Shown here in pieces: positions 17,242 through 26,827 of a stretch of DNA of 64,000 nucleotides (position 1 is its first letter; every line of letters begins with the position of its first letter). Where the stretch lies: NCBI RefSeq assembly GCF_000186705.1, contig NZ_AEUE01000007.1, positions 124,001 to 188,000 of the forward strand, read 5' to 3'. Below the pieces are notes generated by a model. That model was given only the letters and a program-made list of their open reading frames with translations, did no database searches and was not told where the DNA came from. The DNA is from Citromicrobium sp. JLT1363 (GTDB taxonomy: Bacteria > Pseudomonadota > Alphaproteobacteria > Sphingomonadales > Sphingomonadaceae). The position numbers were made by a program, and so were the translations under genes.

Positions 17242-18255
17242 ATGTCGAGGTCGATGCCACTCCGTTCTGCGATCCGCGATTTTCGCGGCATCGTGGGATC
17301 CGGAGAAGATAGCCATTCGCGCGCGATTCTCTGGCTTGCGGCAGCTTTCGCCATTGCGGTGGCCCTGATCCCGGCGCTGACCGGTGAATGGCGGGCCGAA
17401 ATGCTTGGCGAACTGTCCGAGATTGCCGCGCTGTCCTTCGCACAAGGTGGAGTGGCCGGTTACGCTCTCGCGGGCCTGAGCGTTGCCGGATGGGGCCTCT
17501 TGCTGGCGAGCAATGCGCTGATCATCATCGGGGCGTGGTTCACGCTGGAAACCGCGCTGGTCGGCTGGCCGAAAAGCGTGAGATGGATCGGCTTCATCGT
17601 CGCGATCCACGTCGGCATGGTGGGCTTCTACTTCTTCGCCAATCCCTATATCCAGATGGTCCTGCCGATGGGCCTGTTCGATCCGCTCCTGGCCTTGCGA
17701 ACCGACGCCCTGCCGGAAAGCTTCCGGTTCGTGTTCGACATCGTGCTGGCGCTGCTCTTCATCGTCATCAAGGGCTTCTTCAACTACTGGAAGCACCGCG
17801 CCAGCCACGAAATTCCGTTCCTGTGGCATTTCCATGCCGTCCATCACAGCATCGAGGATCTGGATGCGGTGACCAATATCGTTCATCCGGTCGACGATAT
17901 GGTGGGCAGGGTCGCCACAATGATCATGGCGGCGCTGATCGGGTTCGAATACCAGACATTTGCCGTGCTGATCGCGCTGGAAACAGTCTATGGCCAGCTT
18001 CACCACACCCGCGCACCTTTGAGCCTGGGGCCGCTTGGCAGGATCATCGTCGACCGCAATTTTCACCGGACCCATCACAGCATGGATCCCAAATACTTCG
18101 ATCGCAATTACAGCGGTCTGCTGGTGGTTTTCGACAAGATGTTCGGAACGTATGAGGCGCCCGACGGAAAGCCGATAATGACCGGAATTCCCGACCATCG
18201 GCAGCCGCATACGATTTGGGAATTCGCCACCGCCCGGCTGCGGCGGCGCGACTGA
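17242..18255 (+). CDS. Sterol desaturase / fatty acid hydroxylase superfamily membrane protein
   Basis: Di-iron membrane oxygenase candidate of 337 residues. About five hydrophobic segments lie in the first 180 residues. The His clusters of the superfamily follow: HRASH near 185, HFHAVHH near 196, HHTR near 255, and NFHRTHHSMD near 273. These are the expected eight or more iron ligands. Substrate unknown: sterol, hopanoid, fatty acyl and carotenoid relatives all exist. It starts 75 bases after uvrC and converges on the EcsC gene with only 4 bases between stops. Confidence 0.85.
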   Translation: MSRSMPLRSAIRDFRGIVGSGEDSHSRAILWLAAAFAIAVALIPALTGEWRAEMLGELSEIAALSFAQGGVAGYALAGLSVAGWGLLLASNALIIIGAWFTLETALVGWPKSVRWIGFIVAIHVGMVGFYFFANPYIQMVLPMGLFDPLLALRTDALPESFRFVFDIVLALLFIVIKGFFNYWKHRASHEIPFLWHFHAVHHSIEDLDAVTNIVHPVDDMVGRVATMIMAALIGFEYQTFAVLIALETVYGQLHHTRAPLSLGPLGRIIVDRNFHRTHHSMDPKYFDRNYSGLLVVFDKMFGTYEAPDGKPIMTGIPDHRQPHTIWEFATARLRRRD

Positions 18256-18259
18256 ACGA

Positions 18260-18985
18260 TCAGGCCTTGCCCGCGCGCAGACGGCGTTCCTGGAAGGCGA
18301 AGCGCGCTGCCTCACCCACGTCCCCCTGGAAGGAAACGTTCACCGCGCCGCCGATCACCGAGCCCACCAGCGGGACGACCGCGCCCACCCGGCGGCGGAA
18401 AAGTGCGATGGCTAGCGCACGCGATACGCGTTCCACCGCCTGTTCGATAATCGGTTCGATATCGTCCGGAGAGATCTCCGTCAGGCTTCCGTCGGCCGCG
18501 ATTCCGGCTTCCAGGACCGCGATCCTCTCCGCCTTCTGGTCGCGGTCGTTCAGGCTGGCCAGTTCGAGCACCTGCAGCCGGAACAGCCGCTCGCGCGCGC
18601 CCTTGCCGTCGTAGCCGTAGGCGCGGCCCGTATCGCGGATGCAGCGCAGTGCCAGCGCGATGGTGGCCGGAATGTCGAGCCCCATGGTCAGAATGCCGCC
18701 AATGCCCGATGCCGCGCCGGTCGTCCCGCTGATGGCGCGGGTGGCAATGGCGACCCGCTCGGCTGCGTCGTGACAGGCCTTCAGATCGGTCAGATCGTGG
18801 TCGAACTTGATCAGCTGAGGCGTTCCGATCGCCCGGTCCATGCCCTGCAGAACCCCGCGCACGAGGCTGTTGGGGACCAGGCCCGCCACCGCCCCACCTA
18901 CCGGATTGGTGATCTTCTCGAACCCGCGCCCGATCAGGGACGGCTTGGAGGTGCGGAAGGCCTGCTGCTGTTTTTCAAAATCCAT
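18260..18985 (-). CDS. EcsC family protein
   Basis: Protein of 241 residues related to the EcsC family. Gly/Ala-rich amphipathic segments (GRGFEKITNPVGGAVAGLVP; TGAASGIGGILTMG; a C-terminal VVPLVGSVIGGAVN) are characteristic. Function in Gram-negatives is not established; the name comes from a Bacillus gene next to an ABC transporter that is absent here. It is 48 bases downstream of tesB on the same strand, so it may be cotranscribed with it. Confidence 0.85.
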   Translation of the reverse strand: MDFEKQQQAFRTSKPSLIGRGFEKITNPVGGAVAGLVPNSLVRGVLQGMDRAIGTPQLIKFDHDLTDLKACHDAAERVAIATRAISGTTGAASGIGGILTMGLDIPATIALALRCIRDTGRAYGYDGKGARERLFRLQVLELASLNDRDQKAERIAVLEAGIAADGSLTEISPDDIEPIIEQAVERVSRALAIALFRRRVGAVVPLVGSVIGGAVNVSFQGDVGEAARFAFQERRLRAGKA

Positions 18986-19033
18986 GAAAGCCGAACGGAC
19001 CTTGAGCCCGCTCGTTCCGGATCTGACAAAGGC

Positions 19034-19969
19034 TTAGTCGGAACCCGACTTGCGACGCGCCTGGCGGATCATGCCTTCCTGCGCAGTGCTGGCGACAAGC
19101 ACGCCGTCGCGCGTGAAGATGCGCCCCCGGTTGTATCCGCGGCCGCTGCCGGACCAAGGGCTGTCGGTTTCATACAGCAGCCACTCGTCTGCGCGGGCGG
19201 GCGCATGGAACCATATCGCATGATCGAGGCTGGCGCTTATCAGTTCCCCCCTCATCCACGAGAGGCCATGGGGCAGGACGGAGGTGCCCAGCAGGGTATA
19301 GTCGCTGGCATAGGCGATCACCGCGCGGTGCAGCGCGGGATCGTCGGGCAGGGAACCGACCGTCTTGAACCAGCTGAAGCTGTGCGGCTCGCGCGGTTCG
19401 GGGTTGAGCCACTGGTGCCGTCCGCTGGACCGCATTTCGATGGGCCGGGGGCGCATCATCAAGGCCCGCTGGCCCGCGGACATCTTCTCTCCGAAGGCTT
19501 CCAGCGCTTTCGCGCGCACCTCGTCGTCCGTCACGAGGCCCTCGGGATCCGGGACGTCGGGCATGGGTGCCGCCTGATGTGAGAGGCCTTCCTCGGGTGC
19601 CTGAAAACTGGCGGTGAGATTGAGGATGGGCGTGCCACCCTGGCTTGCCACCACCCGCCGGTTGGCGAAGCTGCGCCCGTCGAAATCGCGCTCTGTCGCG
19701 TAGTCGATCGGCGGGCCTTCCTCGCCCCCGCGCAGAAAGTAGGCATGCAGCGAATGCGCCTGCTTGTCTTCGCCGATAGTGGCCTGCGCTGCCTGAAGGG
19801 CCTGCGCGATCACCTGCCCGCCGAACACGCGGCCCTGGCCGCCCGGCTGGGCCGGGCCGGTAAACCGGTCCTCGCCTTCGCGGATAGGGCTGAGCAGTCT
19901 CACCAGATCATCGGTGAGGTCCTGCGGGGTCGGGGCATTGTCTGGCGAGGCAGTCTTGTCAGAAGGCAT
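19034..19969 (-). CDS. tesB: Acyl-CoA thioesterase II (TesB)
   Basis: Double-hotdog acyl-CoA thioesterase (311 residues) hydrolysing medium and long acyl-CoAs. The first hotdog carries GGQVIAQALQAA and SLHAYFLRGG. The second carries the SLDHAIWFHAP active-site segment with its Asp, and ends with GRIFTRDGVLVASTAQEGMIR, the typical TesB C-terminus. The ATG at 19969 has AGGAA upstream. A gap of 167 bases separates it from the acetyltransferase gene upstream, so it may have its own promoter. Confidence 0.94.
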   Translation of the reverse strand: MPSDKTASPDNAPTPQDLTDDLVRLLSPIREGEDRFTGPAQPGGQGRVFGGQVIAQALQAAQATIGEDKQAHSLHAYFLRGGEEGPPIDYATERDFDGRSFANRRVVASQGGTPILNLTASFQAPEEGLSHQAAPMPDVPDPEGLVTDDEVRAKALEAFGEKMSAGQRALMMRPRPIEMRSSGRHQWLNPEPREPHSFSWFKTVGSLPDDPALHRAVIAYASDYTLLGTSVLPHGLSWMRGELISASLDHAIWFHAPARADEWLLYETDSPWSGSGRGYNRGRIFTRDGVLVASTAQEGMIRQARRKSGSD

Positions 19970-20136
19970 GGCATGTTCCTTGCGGGCTCGCGCAGGCAAA
20001 ATCAACGCAGCTTAGGTCCGGGCAGAGGCAATCCGGCATATTCCGTCCGGCAACAGGCCGAACAGGTGGGCACGGAGCAAGACGGATCGATGCGCTTGCG
20101 AAGTCTGGAAGAGGAGCGCCAGCTTGGTCGCGTCAG

Positions 20137-21174
20137 TCAGCGCCGCCACAGCAGAGCGGCGATCCGGGCCAGCAGCGGATTGCGCACGAACAGCAGGTCC
20201 ACGACCGTCGCATCCTCGTGTGCGCCCATCTGGCTCTTGTATCCACCATCGCCGAGCCCCCAGTCGATCCGCGCGAACCCCCGGTCCGCCGCATCCTCGA
20301 AATCGTGGTAGAGCAGCACGCGACCGGGGCTGAACTTGTTGAATTGCCGGTCGAAATTATTGGCGATGCAATAGCGCGTGTCGCCCGTTTCCAGCCCGAA
20401 GGTGAAGGCGGCAGGCGTTTCGCCCACCCACAGGATATGCCCCCGGATCATTGCCGCGAGTGCCGGGTCCTCGCTGACGCGCTCCCAATATCGGCGCAGG
20501 TCCGGATCGTGGAATTTCGTATCGCCACCCTGTTCGAGCTGGCCGACCCATGATGCCGCTTCGATCTGCGCGATGGCATCGCGATCCTCCGCGCTCCAGT
20601 CGAGCCCGCTATAGGTCGTGATATTGACCGGGCCGGTCTTTTCGAGCTGGCGAACCCGCCAGCGATCCTTCTGCTTGCCCTTGGTCGACGGCCACGTGCC
20701 CGATGCGCGCAGGGCGACCAGATCGAGGCAGAAGAGCGATCCCACGGGCCGCTCGACGCAATGCCAGCCTGCGTCGACCGCCGCCTGACGCAGGATCCCC
20801 ACCGCAGGATCGTCTGCTATAACCGGGCCGAGCCGCCATGCGTGGCCAAGCGCCTCTCGCGCGCCGCGCTGTCGCAGCGCTTCCGCGAGCGTTTTCGCGC
20901 TGGTGTCGCCGGGCATGGGAAGCCCGCGGAACGGCCAATAGGCGCCGGCCGCCTGCGCGATGGAGAGCGGGCCGAAAGACCTGGACACCAGGCCCAAGCC
21001 CAGAAGCGGGCGCCCCTCGCTCCCTTCAACGATATGCGTGCGGAAACTCGGATCGTCGACGGCGCTGAACCACCGCTCGCGCAGGAACGCGCGGCGTGGA
21101 TCGTCGGCGTGGGCCAGTGCGTCGATGGCAGAGCCTGTGGCGTCGCCCTCGGTCGGATGGCTGAGTGCGTTCAT
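20137..21174 (-). CDS. FemAB/BioF2-like GNAT acyltransferase, third gene of trio
   Basis: Protein of 345 residues with a GNAT-type C-terminal domain of the Acetyltransf_6 (BioF2/CelD-like) group. Typical segments are KGKQKDRWRVRQLEKTG, ILWVGETPAAFTFGLETG, FNKFSPGRVLLYHDFEDAADRG and IDWGLGDGGYKSQMGA. Members use acyl-CoA or aminoacyl donors; several act in envelope polysaccharide or peptidoglycan modification. Its ATG overlaps the stop of the JmjC-like gene (ATGA), so the three genes at 23215-20137 are coupled. Substrate unknown. Confidence 0.8.
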   Translation of the reverse strand: MNALSHPTEGDATGSAIDALAHADDPRRAFLRERWFSAVDDPSFRTHIVEGSEGRPLLGLGLVSRSFGPLSIAQAAGAYWPFRGLPMPGDTSAKTLAEALRQRGAREALGHAWRLGPVIADDPAVGILRQAAVDAGWHCVERPVGSLFCLDLVALRASGTWPSTKGKQKDRWRVRQLEKTGPVNITTYSGLDWSAEDRDAIAQIEAASWVGQLEQGGDTKFHDPDLRRYWERVSEDPALAAMIRGHILWVGETPAAFTFGLETGDTRYCIANNFDRQFNKFSPGRVLLYHDFEDAADRGFARIDWGLGDGGYKSQMGAHEDATVVDLLFVRNPLLARIAALLWRR

Positions 21175-22079
21175 TTCGGGGCGAGCGGCGGCGCGGGGGG
21201 ACCGAACAGCTTGCGATAGGCGCGAAAGCCGACGCATTTCATCCGGTTGGAGCCGGGCCAGCGCTTGGGCGGTGCAGGTTGCATGCCGGCCTTGCGCAGG
21301 ATCGCGTTGAAGCAGCGCGCGCCGGCTTCGTCATAGCTCCAGTCGGATCGCCAGGTGATCGACAGCGAGATCGAGCTTGCCGGGCCGTTCTTCACGAAGT
21401 GCGGCGCCATCACGGGCACGAACAGCGCTTCGCCGGGGCCGATGGCGTATTCGCTGCCCCCCGTTGCAAGTTCGTCGCTCCAGGTCAGCTCTCGCGGGCC
21501 GCCCAGGTGATAGCTTTCGTGCATCCAGTCCGGCGCGTAGCGGCCATCGCCAGCCGGGAACTGGGTCATCACCTTGCTGCCTGCGATCTGGAGCAGGATA
21601 TTATGCTCCGGATCGAAGTGATAGGGCGTCACCGCATCGGGGCTGGAAATGAACACGAAGCCCTGCGGATGCAGCATCGCGCCGGTCTTCGCCTCGATGG
21701 CGGGCCGCAGCTCTTCCAGCAGTTCGTGCAGCAGCGCGCGATATCGCTCGTCCTGCTCGATATTCTTGACCGCCGCCCAGCTGTTCGTCTCCGCTATGCG
21801 GTGGATCGTATCGGTGATGGAGAGACCGGTCGCGCCCGGTTTTCCGTCGATCCCGATCGGCAGATCGCCGCGATTATACTCGATGGAACTCTCCGGCAGC
21901 CGCCCGGCGAGTTCGGCCAGCGCGTCCAGCCCCAGCAGCGGATGGTCGCGCAGCCGATGCGGCATCACCAGCGGCTGTTCGGGATAGGCAGCGGCAAAGG
22001 CGGTGCGCGCCTCCTCCGGGAATACCTGACCTTCGGGAGTTGCGGTGGTATCGTTTGCGATGTTCGTCACGGCATTCAT
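21171..22079 (-). CDS. JmjC/Cupin_8-like putative 2-oxoglutarate oxygenase
   Basis: Protein of 302 residues with a double-stranded beta-helix fold signature. YHFDPEHNILLQIAGSK gives the HxD pair of the iron site, and VMAPHFVKNG gives the distal His, matching Cupin_8/JmjC hydroxylases. The C-terminus ends in an unusual Pro-rich tail after NRMKCVGFRAYRKLFG. It sits between two Acetyltransf_6 genes with ATGA overlaps on both sides, which argues for a joint task. Relatives hydroxylate proteins or tRNA; this one's target is unknown. Confidence 0.8.
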   Translation of the reverse strand: MNAVTNIANDTTATPEGQVFPEEARTAFAAAYPEQPLVMPHRLRDHPLLGLDALAELAGRLPESSIEYNRGDLPIGIDGKPGATGLSITDTIHRIAETNSWAAVKNIEQDERYRALLHELLEELRPAIEAKTGAMLHPQGFVFISSPDAVTPYHFDPEHNILLQIAGSKVMTQFPAGDGRYAPDWMHESYHLGGPRELTWSDELATGGSEYAIGPGEALFVPVMAPHFVKNGPASSISLSITWRSDWSYDEAGARCFNAILRKAGMQPAPPKRWPGSNRMKCVGFRAYRKLFGPPAPPLAPK

Positions 22080-23215
22080 GGGGCAACGCACCTTTCCAGT
22101 CTGCGGCTTTCGTATGAGATCAGGCGGCTTCCGATGGCGCGGCGCAGGTGCCCGCCTATCGCGACATTGCGCGAGACGAGGCTGCGCTGTTCGCGCCAGA
22201 AATGGTCGATCATGGGGTGGTCTGGCGCCGCGCAGCTATCGCACCAGGAGATCTCGCCGCGTTCGAGCAGATCCAGATTTTCCTTCTGCAGCAAGACCCC
22301 CGGCGAGTATTTCGCAAAGCGTTCGTCGAAGGCGGTCTTGAAGCTGAAGCTGCCGGGCGGGGTGAGGAAAGTGACCAGCATTGCGATCGGTTCGCCATCG
22401 AGCCGTATCGACAATCCTTCGACACGCCCTTGCGCTGCCGCGCCGGTCAGCGTGTCGCGGAAGAATTGTGCCCGTGCGTCACTATTTGCGAGAGAAGACC
22501 CGGCGCGCCCTTTCCAGCTGGCGGCTTCGAGCGCCAGAAACGCATCCGCCCACGGAGCGATCTCCGCTTCGTGCGTCGCCCGTTCCACGGTCACGCTGCC
22601 CTGTTCGCCCAGCCTGCGCGCCTGGCGCCGCAACTCCTTGCGCTTCTTGTTCGGCAGGGACTGTTCGTAATAGTCTTCGGGAGAGAGTTCGGAAAAGAGC
22701 AGGGCGCGCGCTTCGCGTTCGACCGTGCCGAGTGGGCGCCCGCTCTCGCAGGCAAGCTCGGCGAGTACGGTGTCCGGCCCGCAGCCTTCGGGCAATCCGG
22801 GAAGGTGGAGAAAGCTGGCGATCCCCGCGTGCTCGTCGACCCAACGCAGGAGCGCGGACCAGAACATGGCCTCGAACCCGCGCGCGATCAGGGGAACGCC
22901 GCAAAAGGCGTTCTCGTGCAGCCAGACGGAGAAATGCGGGACAGGCCGGCCGTAGTAGTTTCTCGAGAGCCTGATCGGGACCAGCGCGACGAGCCGGCCG
23001 TCACACTGTAATTGGGCGAGCGATACGCTGCCCTGAGGGTCGAAGGCCTCGAGCGAGGGTTTCAGAAACCAGCGTTCGAAGAAGGGGTTGGGCTCGCTGG
23101 CGGAACGGGCCAGCTCGTCCCACTGCGCGGGATCGGGCGTTCCTTCCTTCCACGAGGCGACTTCCAGACCGGGCGCACGACCGCTGGCATCGCCGAAATC
23201 AGTATCCACCAGCAT
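22076..23215 (-). CDS. FemAB/BioF2-like GNAT acyltransferase, first gene of trio
   Basis: Protein of 379 residues, Acetyltransf_6 type. Typical features are LPNKKRKELRRQARRLGEQG in the middle and the C-terminal GNAT core SIRLDGEPIAMLVTFLTPPGSFSFKTAFDERFAKYSPGVLLQ. The N-terminal half has EPNPFFERWFLKPSLEAF, also seen in CelD-like proteins. It opens the trio; the next ATG overlaps its stop. It differs clearly in sequence and length from the trio's third protein, so this is not a recent duplication. Confidence 0.82.
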   Translation of the reverse strand: MLVDTDFGDASGRAPGLEVASWKEGTPDPAQWDELARSASEPNPFFERWFLKPSLEAFDPQGSVSLAQLQCDGRLVALVPIRLSRNYYGRPVPHFSVWLHENAFCGVPLIARGFEAMFWSALLRWVDEHAGIASFLHLPGLPEGCGPDTVLAELACESGRPLGTVEREARALLFSELSPEDYYEQSLPNKKRKELRRQARRLGEQGSVTVERATHEAEIAPWADAFLALEAASWKGRAGSSLANSDARAQFFRDTLTGAAAQGRVEGLSIRLDGEPIAMLVTFLTPPGSFSFKTAFDERFAKYSPGVLLQKENLDLLERGEISWCDSCAAPDHPMIDHFWREQRSLVSRNVAIGGHLRRAIGSRLISYESRRLERCVAP

Positions 23216-23302
23216 CGCAGCTGCGCCGCCTTTCCCGTCGATCGAGCCTTACCGTGGCGTTAAGCCTAGCTTCGAAAACCTGAGAATTGCTTAAGTCGCG
23301 GC

Positions 23303-23344
23303 GGAAAAAGAAAGGGCGCGACCCCCTGCGGAGCCGCGCCCTTC
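23303..23344 (-). terminator. Rho-independent terminator of hppA
   Basis: Read on the minus strand, AAGGGCGCG and CGCGCCCTT (arms 23335-23343 and 23312-23320) form a perfect 9-bp stem followed by TCTTTTT. It lies 30 bases downstream of the hppA stop codon. Confidence 0.8.
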
Positions 23345-23372
23345 GGATTGGACATGCTGTCCGGCTGTCAGA

Positions 23373-25478
23373 TCATGCAGCACCCGCCGCCAGCGCCGCG
23401 AGCAGCAGCAGCGCGACGATGTTGGTGATCTTGATCATCGGGTTCACCGCCGGGCCCGCGGTGTCCTTGTAGGGATCGCCCACGGTATCGCCCGTCACTG
23501 CGGCCTTGTGCGCCTCGGACCCCTTGCCGCCGTGGTTGCCGTCTTCGATGTACTTCTTCGCGTTGTCCCACGCGCCGCCACCGGCGGTCATGGACAGCGC
23601 GACGAACAGCCCGCCGACGATCACGCCGAGCAGCAACGCGCCTAGCGCCGCGAAGCCGTTGTCCTGTCCCGCGATCAGCGTGATCACGAAGTAGACGACG
23701 ATCGGCGCGAGCACCGGCAGCAGCGAAGGCACGATCATTTCCTTGATCGCGGCCTTGGTCACCAGGTCCACCGTACGGGCATAATCAGGCCGCGAGGTGC
23801 CATCCATGATGCCCTTGTCCGCCGCGAACTGCTCGCGCACGTCCTTCACCACGTCGCCTGCGGCACGGCCCACGGCGGTCATGCCCATGGCGCCGAACAG
23901 GTAGGGCAGCAGCGCGCCGAGCAGCAGGCCGACGATCACGTACGGGTTCTCGAGGCTGAAGTTCACTTCGGCGTTCGGGAAATATTCCGCGATGTCGGTG
24001 GTGTAGGCGGCGAACAGCACCAGCGCGGCGAGACCCGCCGAACCGATGGCATAGCCCTTGGTCACCGCCTTGGTGGTGTTGCCAACTGCGTCCAGAGCGT
24101 CGGTCTTCTCGCGCACGGAGTCGTCCAGACCTGCCATCTCGGCGATGCCGCCAGCATTGTCGGTGACAGGGCCGTAGGCGTCGAGCGCCACGACCATCCC
24201 GGCCAGCGCCAGCATCGCGGTCGCCGCGTAGGCGATGCCGATCAGACCGGCGAGCATGTAGGCCACGATGATGCCCGCCACGATTACCAGCGTGGGCAGC
24301 GCGGTCGCTTCGAGCGAAATCGCAAGGCCCTGGATCACGTTGGTGCCGTGGCCCGTCTCCGATGCCTTGGCGATGGAGCGAACCGGGCGATACTCCGTGC
24401 CGGTGTAGTACTCGGTGATCCAGATGATCAGGCCCGTGATGACAAGGCCCACCATGGCGGACCAGAACAGGTCCATGCCGGTGAAGGTGGTCAGCTCACC
24501 GCCGCCGATCTCGGCCCCCATGTCGCCCAGCGCCCATGCGGTGACGGCATAGATCGCCGGAATGGCGAGGATCGCGGTCACCAGGAAGCCCTTGTACATC
24601 GCTCCCATGATGTTCTGCTTGCGGCCCAGCCTCACGAAGTAGGTGCCGATGATCGAGGTGACGATGCACGCCCCGCCGATCAGCAGTGGCAACGACATCA
24701 GCGGCAAGAGCAGGTCGCCTGCAGTGGTGAGCAGCAGGGCGGTGAGAACCATGGTGGCACCCACGGTGACGACATAGGTTTCGAACAGGTCGGCCGCCAT
24801 GCCCGCACAGTCGCCGACATTGTCGCCCACATTGTCCGCGATCACGGCGGGGTTGCGGGGGTCGTCCTCGGGAATACCCGCCTCGACCTTGCCGACCAGG
24901 TCCGCGCCGACGTCCGCCGCCTTGGTGAAGATACCGCCGCCCAGACGCGCGAAGATCGAGATCAGCGAGGCGCCGAAGGCGAGGCCGACAAGCCCGTCGA
25001 CCACTTCGCGGCTGTTCGCCTCGAAGCCCATCGGGCCTGCCAGAATGTAGAAGAACACCGCGATGGCGAGCAGCGCGAGGCCAGCCACCAGCATGCCGGT
25101 GATCGCGCCTGCGCGGAACGCCAGTGTCAGGCCCTGCTGCAAGCCGCTTTGTGCCGCAGCGGCGGTGCGCACGTTGGCCTTTACCGAGATGTTCATCCCG
25201 ATATAGCCCGCCGCGCCCGAAAGCACGGCGCCGATCAGGAAGCCGACAGCGGGGATCCAGCTGAGAAACACGAGAACCAGCACCGCGACCACCACGCCGA
25301 CGATGGCGATAGTGGTGTACTGGCGGTTCAGGTAAGCGCGCGCGCCTTCCTGGATCGCGCCCGCGATCTCCTGCATTTTCTCGTTGCCTGCTCCGGCACC
25401 GAGAACCTGTCGGCTTGTGAATATTCCGTAGATGATGGCCAGCAGGCCCAGTCCAATCGCGACGAGAACGAGTTCCAC
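23373..25478 (-). CDS. hppA: K+-independent proton-translocating pyrophosphatase
   Basis: Integral membrane H+-PPase (701 residues, about 16 membrane segments) that couples pyrophosphate hydrolysis to proton export. The pyrophosphate-site motifs are present: [41 protein letters not shown] and, near the end, [17 protein letters not shown]. The sequence [10 protein letters not shown] has Lys470 and Thr473, the pair that marks K+-independent enzymes (K+-dependent ones have Ala). Transcribed alone, with a hairpin terminator downstream and an upstream region of 180 bases shared with a divergent small gene. Confidence 0.96.
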   Translation of the reverse strand: MELVLVAIGLGLLAIIYGIFTSRQVLGAGAGNEKMQEIAGAIQEGARAYLNRQYTTIAIVGVVVAVLVLVFLSWIPAVGFLIGAVLSGAAGYIGMNISVKANVRTAAAAQSGLQQGLTLAFRAGAITGMLVAGLALLAIAVFFYILAGPMGFEANSREVVDGLVGLAFGASLISIFARLGGGIFTKAADVGADLVGKVEAGIPEDDPRNPAVIADNVGDNVGDCAGMAADLFETYVVTVGATMVLTALLLTTAGDLLLPLMSLPLLIGGACIVTSIIGTYFVRLGRKQNIMGAMYKGFLVTAILAIPAIYAVTAWALGDMGAEIGGGELTTFTGMDLFWSAMVGLVITGLIIWITEYYTGTEYRPVRSIAKASETGHGTNVIQGLAISLEATALPTLVIVAGIIVAYMLAGLIGIAYAATAMLALAGMVVALDAYGPVTDNAGGIAEMAGLDDSVREKTDALDAVGNTTKAVTKGYAIGSAGLAALVLFAAYTTDIAEYFPNAEVNFSLENPYVIVGLLLGALLPYLFGAMGMTAVGRAAGDVVKDVREQFAADKGIMDGTSRPDYARTVDLVTKAAIKEMIVPSLLPVLAPIVVYFVITLIAGQDNGFAALGALLLGVIVGGLFVALSMTAGGGAWDNAKKYIEDGNHGGKGSEAHKAAVTGDTVGDPYKDTAGPAVNPMIKITNIVALLLLAALAAGAA

Positions 25479-25658
25479 GCCTATTTCTCCCCCAATATAC
25501 GCCGAACGACTATTCGACGGGTTGCCATTCTTTTCGGCAATCCAATAGCCGCATGGCTAGAATGGGCAGGTGTCCGGTGCAAGCCCTCGCGCGATTTCTG
25601 CCCAGCTCACCACCACGACTCGCGGAGTCTTGCGGGATTCCGTGGTTAAGGTTAGGTT

Positions 25659-25859
25659 ATGGCCATGCAGGTCGCCGTCGAGAAACTGTTCGCCATCATG
25701 CCGTTTCTGTTCGGCATCGGCTTCATCGCGCCGTTGATCGCACAAAGCATGGCCGTGTGGGGGTGGGAGGCGCCGTCGGGGATGTCTCCGATCATGCTGG
25801 GTCTGCTGATCGGTGGAAGCTGGGGGCTCTACGCGACCATCAGGGGGCGCTGGATATGA
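25659..25859 (+). CDS. Small two-helix membrane protein preceding the desaturase
   Basis: Protein of 66 residues, almost entirely hydrophobic. Two membrane helices (about 10-33 and 42-60) are joined by a short loop, ending in basic residues RGRWI. No family recognised. Its stop overlaps the ATG of the desaturase gene (ATGA), so it is probably translated with it and may be an accessory subunit. A second ATG at 25665 is an alternative start. The ribosome site is weak. Confidence 0.7.
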   Translation: MAMQVAVEKLFAIMPFLFGIGFIAPLIAQSMAVWGWEAPSGMSPIMLGLLIGGSWGLYATIRGRWI

Positions 25860-26824
25860 CCGACAATCCCTCGACGCCCGATACGATCTCGCAGGAGGTG
25901 TTCGACCGGCAGGAGGCGGACGGTAGCGCTCTGCCACTCGCAGCCGACGACAGGCTGGACCGGCACACACGCGTCGACCTTCTGAAGCAGGAACGCGCCA
26001 TTGCCGCCAAATATCAGGGCGGGCCGATGTGGGGCTACGTGGTCGCCGCGCTGGGTGGCTTCGCGGTGTGGCTTGCGCTGTTTCCGCTCACCATGTTCGG
26101 CGTGGTGCATCCGCTGATCACGCTGGTGGTCTCCACCTTCCTGACCGTCGCCGGTTACGTCACCTGTCACGAAGCGATGCATGACAATATTGCCAAGCGC
26201 GGCAGCCGCTATCGCTGGGCCAACCAGCTGGTCGGCGAGGTTTCGCTGCTGCCGATCGCCGTGCCCTTCAGCATGGGCCGGGTGACGCATCTGGAGCATC
26301 ACAAGCACTGCAACCATCCTGAGAAAGACCCGGACTATACCGACGAAGCGCCCAACTGGTGGATGGCCTGGTACAAGACCTGGTGGAACCGCCAGCCGCG
26401 TGTCGATGGCACGATCAACCGCTACAAGACGGTGTGCATGGCACTGGACACGCGGGAATCGCGCATCGCGCTGAAGCAGACCATGGTCGTCCAGCTGATC
26501 TACCTCGCCACGCTCTTCACCATGGCGTGGAACGGCTATGCCATCGCGGCGGCGGTGTGCTGGTGGCTGCCCCGCCAGCTGGGGCTCAGCTACATCCGCT
26601 ATTTCCTCAGCTGGGCGCCGCATCACCCGAGAGAGGGCCAGACGGAGCGGTATGTGCAGGCCAACATCTTCAAGAGCCACGTCGGCCATTTCCTGTCGAT
26701 GTGCATGGAAACGCACCTGATCCACCACCTGCATCCGGGCATCCCCAACCACAAAACCAGGGCGGCGTATCTCGAGATGAAGCCGATCCTGGAAAAACGC
26801 GGGGTAGACTGCTCGGCGCTCTAG
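25856..26824 (+). CDS. Membrane fatty-acid-desaturase family protein (beta-carotene hydroxylase-like)
   Basis: Di-iron membrane desaturase/hydroxylase of 322 residues. The three His boxes are HEAMH (about 110), HLEHHKHCNH (about 145) and HLIHHLHP (about 290), with hydrophobic spans between. The last box and its neighbours (ETHLIHHLHPGIPNHKTRAAY) resemble CrtR-type beta-carotene hydroxylases, which would suit a carotenoid-rich Erythrobacteraceae, but an acyl-lipid desaturase is also possible. No other carotenoid gene is nearby. The start is the ATG at 25856 overlapping the small membrane protein's stop. Confidence 0.8.
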   Translation: MTDNPSTPDTISQEVFDRQEADGSALPLAADDRLDRHTRVDLLKQERAIAAKYQGGPMWGYVVAALGGFAVWLALFPLTMFGVVHPLITLVVSTFLTVAGYVTCHEAMHDNIAKRGSRYRWANQLVGEVSLLPIAVPFSMGRVTHLEHHKHCNHPEKDPDYTDEAPNWWMAWYKTWWNRQPRVDGTINRYKTVCMALDTRESRIALKQTMVVQLIYLATLFTMAWNGYAIAAAVCWWLPRQLGLSYIRYFLSWAPHHPREGQTERYVQANIFKSHVGHFLSMCMETHLIHHLHPGIPNHKTRAAYLEMKPILEKRGVDCSAL

Positions 26825-26827
26825 CGC

